Assembly (NCBI GenBank): GCA_903843315.1 | Contig: CAIMPQ010000038.1 | Location: 1 to 18,721 of the forward strand | DNA: 18,721 nt | Reading direction: 5' to 3' | Source of the DNA: an uncultured beta proteobacterium | GTDB lineage: Bacteria > Pseudomonadota > Gammaproteobacteria > Burkholderiales > Burkholderiaceae | Shown: positions 16,000-18,721 of the stretch, in pieces | Layout: each line of letters begins with the position of its first letter | Position numbering within the stretch: the first letter of the stretch is position 1 | The notes under the pieces: model-generated | What the model saw: only the letters and a program-made list of their open reading frames with translations | Told to the model about the DNA's origin: nothing | The model's database searches: none | Made by a program: the position numbers and the translations under genes

Positions 16000-16572
16000 A
16001 TGAACAAAACCCTGAAAGTGTTGCTCGCTTCTGTTATTACCGTTTCTGCTTCTGCAGCGATGGCTTCTGATAACTGGCAAAACGGCGACGGCGCCCTAAA
16101 CTGGAAAAACGGCGACGGCACATTGTGCTGGCGTGATAACAACTGGACACCTGCAACTGCTGCTAAGGGTTGTGACGGTGCTTTAGTAGCTGCTGCTGCT
16201 CCTGCTGGCGTTAGCCAAAGCAAGATCACTTTGCAAGCTGACACACTTTATGACTTTGATAAAGCTACATTGAAGCCAGAAGGAATGGCAACTTTGGACA
16301 AGATTGCTAAAGATTTGAGCAAGATCAAGTTAGAAGTAATTATTGCTGTTGGTAACACTGACAGCATCGGTACAGATGCATACAACATGGCCCTCGGTCA
16401 GCGTCGTGCACAATCCGTTAAAGCTTACCTCGTAAGCAAAGGTGTTGACGGTAGCCGTATTTACACAGAATCAAAAGGCAAGAGCAATCCAGTTGCAAGC
16501 AATGCAACTGCTGAAGGCCGCGCTAAGAACCGCCGTACTGACATCGAAGTTGTTGGTACAGCAGCTAAGTAA
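16000..16572 (+). CDS. ompA: OmpA-family outer-membrane protein with peptidoglycan-binding domain
   Basis: A small, probably abundant envelope protein that tethers the outer membrane to the cell wall. The 190 residues begin with a signal peptide (1-22, KTLKVLLASVITVSASAAMA, predicted cut after A22; no lipobox cysteine). A short W/N/G/D-rich region follows (23-62) with tryptophans at 26, 35 and 44 and cysteines 43 and 58 that may form a disulfide, then an alanine-rich linker. The OmpA C-terminal domain (about 75-186) has LYDFDKATLKPEG (83-95), NTDSIG (119-124), RRAQSVKAYL (135-144) and NRRTDIEV (177-184); D121 and R135/R136 match the diaminopimelate-binding pair. There is no eight-stranded barrel, so it differs from E. 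coli OmpA and resembles the short OmpA of Bordetella and relatives. Strong RBS and own terminator. Confidence 0.93.
   Translation: MNKTLKVLLASVITVSASAAMASDNWQNGDGALNWKNGDGTLCWRDNNWTPATAAKGCDGALVAAAAPAGVSQSKITLQADTLYDFDKATLKPEGMATLDKIAKDLSKIKLEVIIAVGNTDSIGTDAYNMALGQRRAQSVKAYLVSKGVDGSRIYTESKGKSNPVASNATAEGRAKNRRTDIEVVGTAAK
16075..16131 (+). repeat. 27-base in-gene tandem repeat in ompA
   Basis: The segments TGGCAAAACGGCGACGGC (16075-16092) and TGGAAAAACGGCGACGGC (16102-16119) differ by one base and are 27 bases apart; a third TGG follows at the same period (16129). They encode WQNGDGALN and WKNGDGTLC, a nine-residue repeat just after the signal peptide. Confidence 0.75.
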
Positions 16573-16586
16573 TTCACTTTACTTGT

Positions 16587-16615
16587 AAAAAAGCCCGCTT
16601 CTTGCGGGCTTTTTT
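16587..16615 (+). terminator. Rho-independent terminator of ompA
   Basis: AGCCCGC (16592-16598), loop TTCTT, GCGGGCT (16604-16610), then a T run to 16615, preceded by a complementary A run. A perfect seven-base stem that extends through the A/T pairs. It lies about 15 bases after the ompA stop. Confidence 0.93.
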
Positions 16616-16629
16616 ATTTCCGCTATATT
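16602..16629 (+). promoter_or_regulatory. Possible ubiG promoter
   Basis: TTGCGG (16602-16607) and TATATT (16624-16629) are 16 bases apart, with the -35 overlapping the ompA terminator stem. It would start transcription about 30 bases before ubiG. The ompA terminator makes some such promoter necessary, but this choice is by eye only. Confidence 0.35.
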
Positions 16630-16668
16630 CATAGAATCCCTTATTAGCCATCCTGACAGCCCACCATC

Positions 16669-17358
16669 ATGAACGTAGACCAATCCGAAATCGATAAATT
16701 TAGCGCCCTAGCTCATCGCTGGTGGGATCCTAATAGCGAATTTAAGCCACTACATGCGATTAATCCCCTGCGACTGAACTGGATCAAAACCTTCGTTAAT
16801 CTAGAGGGCAAGAAAGTAGTAGATATTGGTTGTGGTGGAGGTATTCTGGCTGAATCGATTGCTCAATCAGGCGCCGATACTACTGGCATTGATTTATCTG
16901 AAAAAGCGCTCAAGGTGGCTGAGCTACATGCTTTAGAAGTAGGGACAAACCTCACTTATCGCGCGATCTCTGCCGAAGCTTTGGCAGATGAACAACCAGC
17001 ACAATATGACGTAGTGACATGCATGGAAATGCTTGAGCACGTTCCGGACCCAGCTTCAGTAGTCCGCGCCTGCGCCAAACTCTGTAAACCAGGTGGCACG
17101 TTATTTTTTAGCACTTTGAATCGGAGTCCCAAGTCCTATTTATTTGCCATCATTGGTGCGGAATACATTCTTAAACTACTCCCCAAAGGGACTCATGAAT
17201 ACGCCAAATTTATCAAGCCCTCTGAGCTTGTCGCTTTTACTCGCCATGCAGGGTTAGAAATGCTGGGAATGAAGGGCTTAAGTTACAACCCTCTCACTCA
17301 GATCTACAGCCTGAGTGACGATGTGGATGTGAACTACATGATTGCCGTACGCAAGTGA
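16669..17358 (+). CDS. ubiG: Ubiquinone biosynthesis O-methyltransferase
   Basis: SAM-dependent enzyme performing both O-methylations in ubiquinone synthesis, associated peripherally with the inner membrane. The 229 residues open with the UbiG-typical FSALAHRWWDPNSEFKPLH (11-29), followed by SAM motif I VVDIGCGGG (50-58), acidic D75 in GIDLS, motif II region VTCMEMLEHV (116-125), and the amphipathic membrane-interacting segment with NRSPKSYLF and LPKGTHEYAKF (151-181). Length and order match the family. The ATG has no obvious Shine-Dalgarno. Its stop overlaps the next gene as GTGA, so the two genes are probably coupled. Confidence 0.97.
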   Translation: MNVDQSEIDKFSALAHRWWDPNSEFKPLHAINPLRLNWIKTFVNLEGKKVVDIGCGGGILAESIAQSGADTTGIDLSEKALKVAELHALEVGTNLTYRAISAEALADEQPAQYDVVTCMEMLEHVPDPASVVRACAKLCKPGGTLFFSTLNRSPKSYLFAIIGAEYILKLLPKGTHEYAKFIKPSELVAFTRHAGLEMLGMKGLSYNPLTQIYSLSDDVDVNYMIAVRK

Positions 17359-18059
17359 ATGGAAGTGTTTATAAAGGCATGAGCAATCTATCAAGCCCTT
17401 ATCAAGGGATCTTTTTTGACCTGGATGGCACTTTAGCGGATACGGCGCCCGATTTGGTGGCCGCAACCAATCTATTGCTTGTGGCACGCAATCTGCCCCC
17501 AAAACCATATGAATTTCTGCGCCCTTATGCATCAGCTGGTGCGCGTGGTTTACTCGAAGGCGCCTTTGGTATTGGTACCGATCACCCTGAATTCATTCCT
17601 TTACGGGATGAGTTCTTCAGTAATTATGAAAAAGCATTGTTTGTAAACAGTAAATTGTTTGATGGTATGGATCATTTACTAAATCAAATGGATGAGGCCA
17701 AACTCCCCTGGGGAATCGTTACCAATAAAAGTGAACGATTTACAAACCCCCTGACGGATCTCATGGGCCTGCGTCAACGGGCTGTTTCCACCGTTTCTGG
17801 TGACACAACGCCCTATTCAAAACCCCATCCCGAGCCCATTTTGCATGCTGCCAGAGTGGCCAATATTGACCCCACGAAGTCTATCTACGTGGGAGACGAC
17901 CTTAGAGACGTGATTGCCGGCAAAGCGGCAGGCATGCTAACCATTGCGGCTACCTATGGCTATTGTGGCTGTAAAGAGCCTCCTGAGGCCTGGGGGGCGG
18001 ATTTTATTATCAATAGCCCACTCGATTTATTGCCAATCATCTTCCCCAATCAGGGATAA
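17355..18059 (+). CDS. mupP: HAD-family phosphatase: probable N-acetylmuramic acid 6-phosphate phosphatase (MupP-like), commonly annotated gph
   Basis: A cytosolic HAD phosphatase of subfamily IA, 234 residues from the GTG start. Motif I is FDLDGTLADT (nucleophile D22, D24), motif II IVTNKSE (T123), the lysine K156 is in SKPHPEP, and motif III is YVGDDLRDV (D181, D182). A helical cap lies between about 35 and 105. It could be phosphoglycolate phosphatase (Gph), but the ubiG neighbour is the one of Pseudomonas MupP (gene after ubiG near gyrA), and the segments SKLFDGM, PWGIVTNK, GDDLRD and the late WGAD resemble my memory of MupP. MupP dephosphorylates MurNAc-6-phosphate in cell-wall recycling. 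The GTG start overlaps ubiG (GTGA); an alternative ATG at 17379 gives MSNLSSPYQGIFFDLDG and is also plausible. Family certain, substrate inferred. Confidence 0.85.
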   Translation: MNGSVYKGMSNLSSPYQGIFFDLDGTLADTAPDLVAATNLLLVARNLPPKPYEFLRPYASAGARGLLEGAFGIGTDHPEFIPLRDEFFSNYEKALFVNSKLFDGMDHLLNQMDEAKLPWGIVTNKSERFTNPLTDLMGLRQRAVSTVSGDTTPYSKPHPEPILHAARVANIDPTKSIYVGDDLRDVIAGKAAGMLTIAATYGYCGCKEPPEAWGADFIINSPLDLLPIIFPNQG

Positions 18060-18070
18060 ACCAAAAGATA

Positions 18071-18099
18071 TTGGGCAATTTAAGGCTGGCGGCTTTAAA
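18071..18099 (+). promoter_or_regulatory. Possible ssrA promoter
   Basis: TTGGGC (18071-18076) and TTTAAA (18094-18099) with a 17-base spacer lie upstream of tmRNA; TAAAAT at 18096 is an overlapping alternative -10. Transcription would start near 18107, leaving a short 5' precursor for RNase P to remove. Chosen by eye. Confidence 0.4.
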
Positions 18100-18124
18100 A
18101 TATGGCTTCCTATGCATGAACTCT

Positions 18125-18483
18125 GGGGTCGACATGGTTTCGACGTGGATTACAAAGCATCAAGGGCATACCGAGGACCCGTTATCTCGTAAATCAATGG
18201 GAATGTAATAACTGCAAACGACGAACGTTTCGCACTAGCCGCTTAATTGCGGTTGCCCCTGAACTGATTCTCTCTTGGGTCAGGTAGCGCAAGCTACATC
18301 AGGGTCATTTACAAGAGATAAGATCACTTCATGTCACGGGGAATGATTCGAAAATTTAGTGAATCGTCAGTAAGGAACGTGTCAATCCGTGCCTAACTGA
18401 TTAAATCAAACGATATGACTAAGTATGTAGAACTTGTTGTGGAGGATTTGCGGACGCGGGTTCGATTCCCGCCGACTCCACCA
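18125..18483 (+). ncRNA. ssrA: Transfer-messenger RNA (tmRNA)
   Basis: Rescues stalled ribosomes by trans-translation with SmpB. The 5' end GGGGTCG (18125-18131) pairs with CGACTCC (18473-18479) to form the acceptor stem, including one G-U pair, and the encoded ACCA end is at 18480-18483. The T arm is GCGGG-TTCGATT-CCCGC (18456-18472). The conserved GGTTTCGACG follows the 5' stem. The tag reading frame GCA AAC GAC GAA CGT TTC GCA CTA GCC GCT TAA (18214-18246) encodes ANDERFALAA. Total length, about 359 bases, is normal for a one-piece betaproteobacterial tmRNA. It is followed by a strong terminator. Confidence 0.97.
18214..18246 (+). other. ssrA: tmRNA proteolysis-tag reading frame
   Basis: Resume codon GCA at 18214 followed by codons for NDERFALAA and TAA. 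The tag added to stalled proteins is A (from charged tmRNA) plus ANDERFALAA; the ALAA end is the ClpXP degron. It closely resembles tags I know from Burkholderiaceae (ANDE-type). Confidence 0.96.
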
Positions 18484-18504
18484 TTTTGAAGTATGTAACA
18501 GTCC

Positions 18505-18531
18505 AACGCCACCCACCAGGGTGGCGTTTTT
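18505..18531 (+). terminator. Rho-independent terminator of ssrA
   Basis: AACGCCACCC (18505-18514), loop ACCA, GGGTGGCGTT (18519-18528) with T run to 18531. A ten-pair perfect stem. The opposite strand lacks a long T tract, so it is less suitable for ending the convergent receptor gene. Confidence 0.93.
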
Positions 18532-18563
18532 CTTTACAAATAGTCGCACTGATAGCCATCCCA

Positions 18564-18721
18564 TCAATTAAATTGGTAACTCATCCCTGCCTGAAAGTTT
18601 AACGGGGCACCGGGGAAGATTCCATCTGGACTTCTACTAGCAATATATCTCTTATCAAATACATTATTCACAATCCCAAATACTTTCCAGTCTTTACTAA
18701 TGGCATAGTTTGCGCTCCAAT
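18564..18721 (-). CDS. TonB-dependent outer-membrane receptor, C-terminal end only
   Basis: Only the last 51 codons before the stop fall in the window; the gene begins beyond the right edge. The translated end contains the segment NYAISKDWKVFGIVNNVFDKRY followed by IASRSPDGIFPGAPLNF and QAGMSYQFN-stop (split here to keep within length). VxNVFDKRY, then a P-G-APR/L-like loop and a final aromatic beta-strand ending YQF(N), is the hallmark last two strands of TonB-dependent receptor barrels. Such receptors import siderophores, cobalamin or similar ligands; the ligand cannot be inferred from this piece. Convergent with ssrA. Confidence 0.85.
   Translation of the reverse strand, partial: WSANYAISKDWKVFGIVNNVFDKRYIASRSPDGIFPGAPLNFQAGMSYQFN

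Noticed and set aside
16592..16610. ompA terminator stem as an operator for ubiG
   Set aside because: A perfect GC stem with T run is fully explained as a terminator.
17944..18192. Open frame running from the end of the phosphatase gene into ssrA
   Set aside because: It overlaps the phosphatase in another frame and ends inside the tmRNA, which is structured RNA; not a gene.

Overview
The window looks like a stretch of conserved chromosome from a betaproteobacterium of the Burkholderiaceae. A small-genome freshwater member such as Polynucleobacter is my best guess. That guess is an inference from moderate base composition judged by eye, the gene order, and the tmRNA tag ANDERFALAA. Almost every gene is a recognisable core gene in good condition. 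I see no insertion sequences, phage genes, CRISPR array, rRNA or tRNA genes.

Positions 1-4626, minus strand, form an envelope/lipopolysaccharide block. It contains lapB (control of LPS synthesis), ugd (UDP-glucuronate), rfaE1/hldA (heptose-7-phosphate kinase) and hldD (heptose epimerase, cut by the window edge only at its extreme C-terminus). Just upstream are ihfB (IHF beta) and rpsA (ribosomal protein S1). Each junction, rpsA/ihfB and ihfB/lapB, carries a hairpin followed by a T tract. The small lapA gene that often precedes lapB is missing.

Positions 5043-15839, minus strand, read gyrA-serC-pheA-hisC-tyrA-aroA-cmk-rpsA with very short gaps or overlaps. This matches the serine/aromatic amino acid 'supraoperon' described in Pseudomonas. 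SerC makes phosphoserine (and serves the PLP route). AroA, PheA, TyrA and an HisC-family aminotransferase supply the last shared and the terminal steps to phenylalanine and tyrosine. Cmk, RpsA and GyrA serve nucleotide supply, translation and DNA topology.

Positions 15840-18483, plus strand, diverge from gyrA. They hold an OmpA-family lipoprotein-like/peptidoglycan-binding outer-membrane protein with its own strong terminator, ubiG (ubiquinone methyltransferase), a HAD phosphatase annotated by habit as gph but whose position next to ubiG and motifs point to MupP (MurNAc-6-phosphate phosphatase), and ssrA (tmRNA) with terminator. At the right edge, convergent to ssrA, is the C-terminal end of a TonB-dependent outer-membrane receptor.

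I found no evidence for an undescribed system. The observations most worth a second look are the likely MupP identity of the phosphatase, the missing lapA, the S1 leader (no Shine-Dalgarno, hairpin, and an unusual TAGTAG-rich tract), and a hairpin that encloses the gyrA stop codon.
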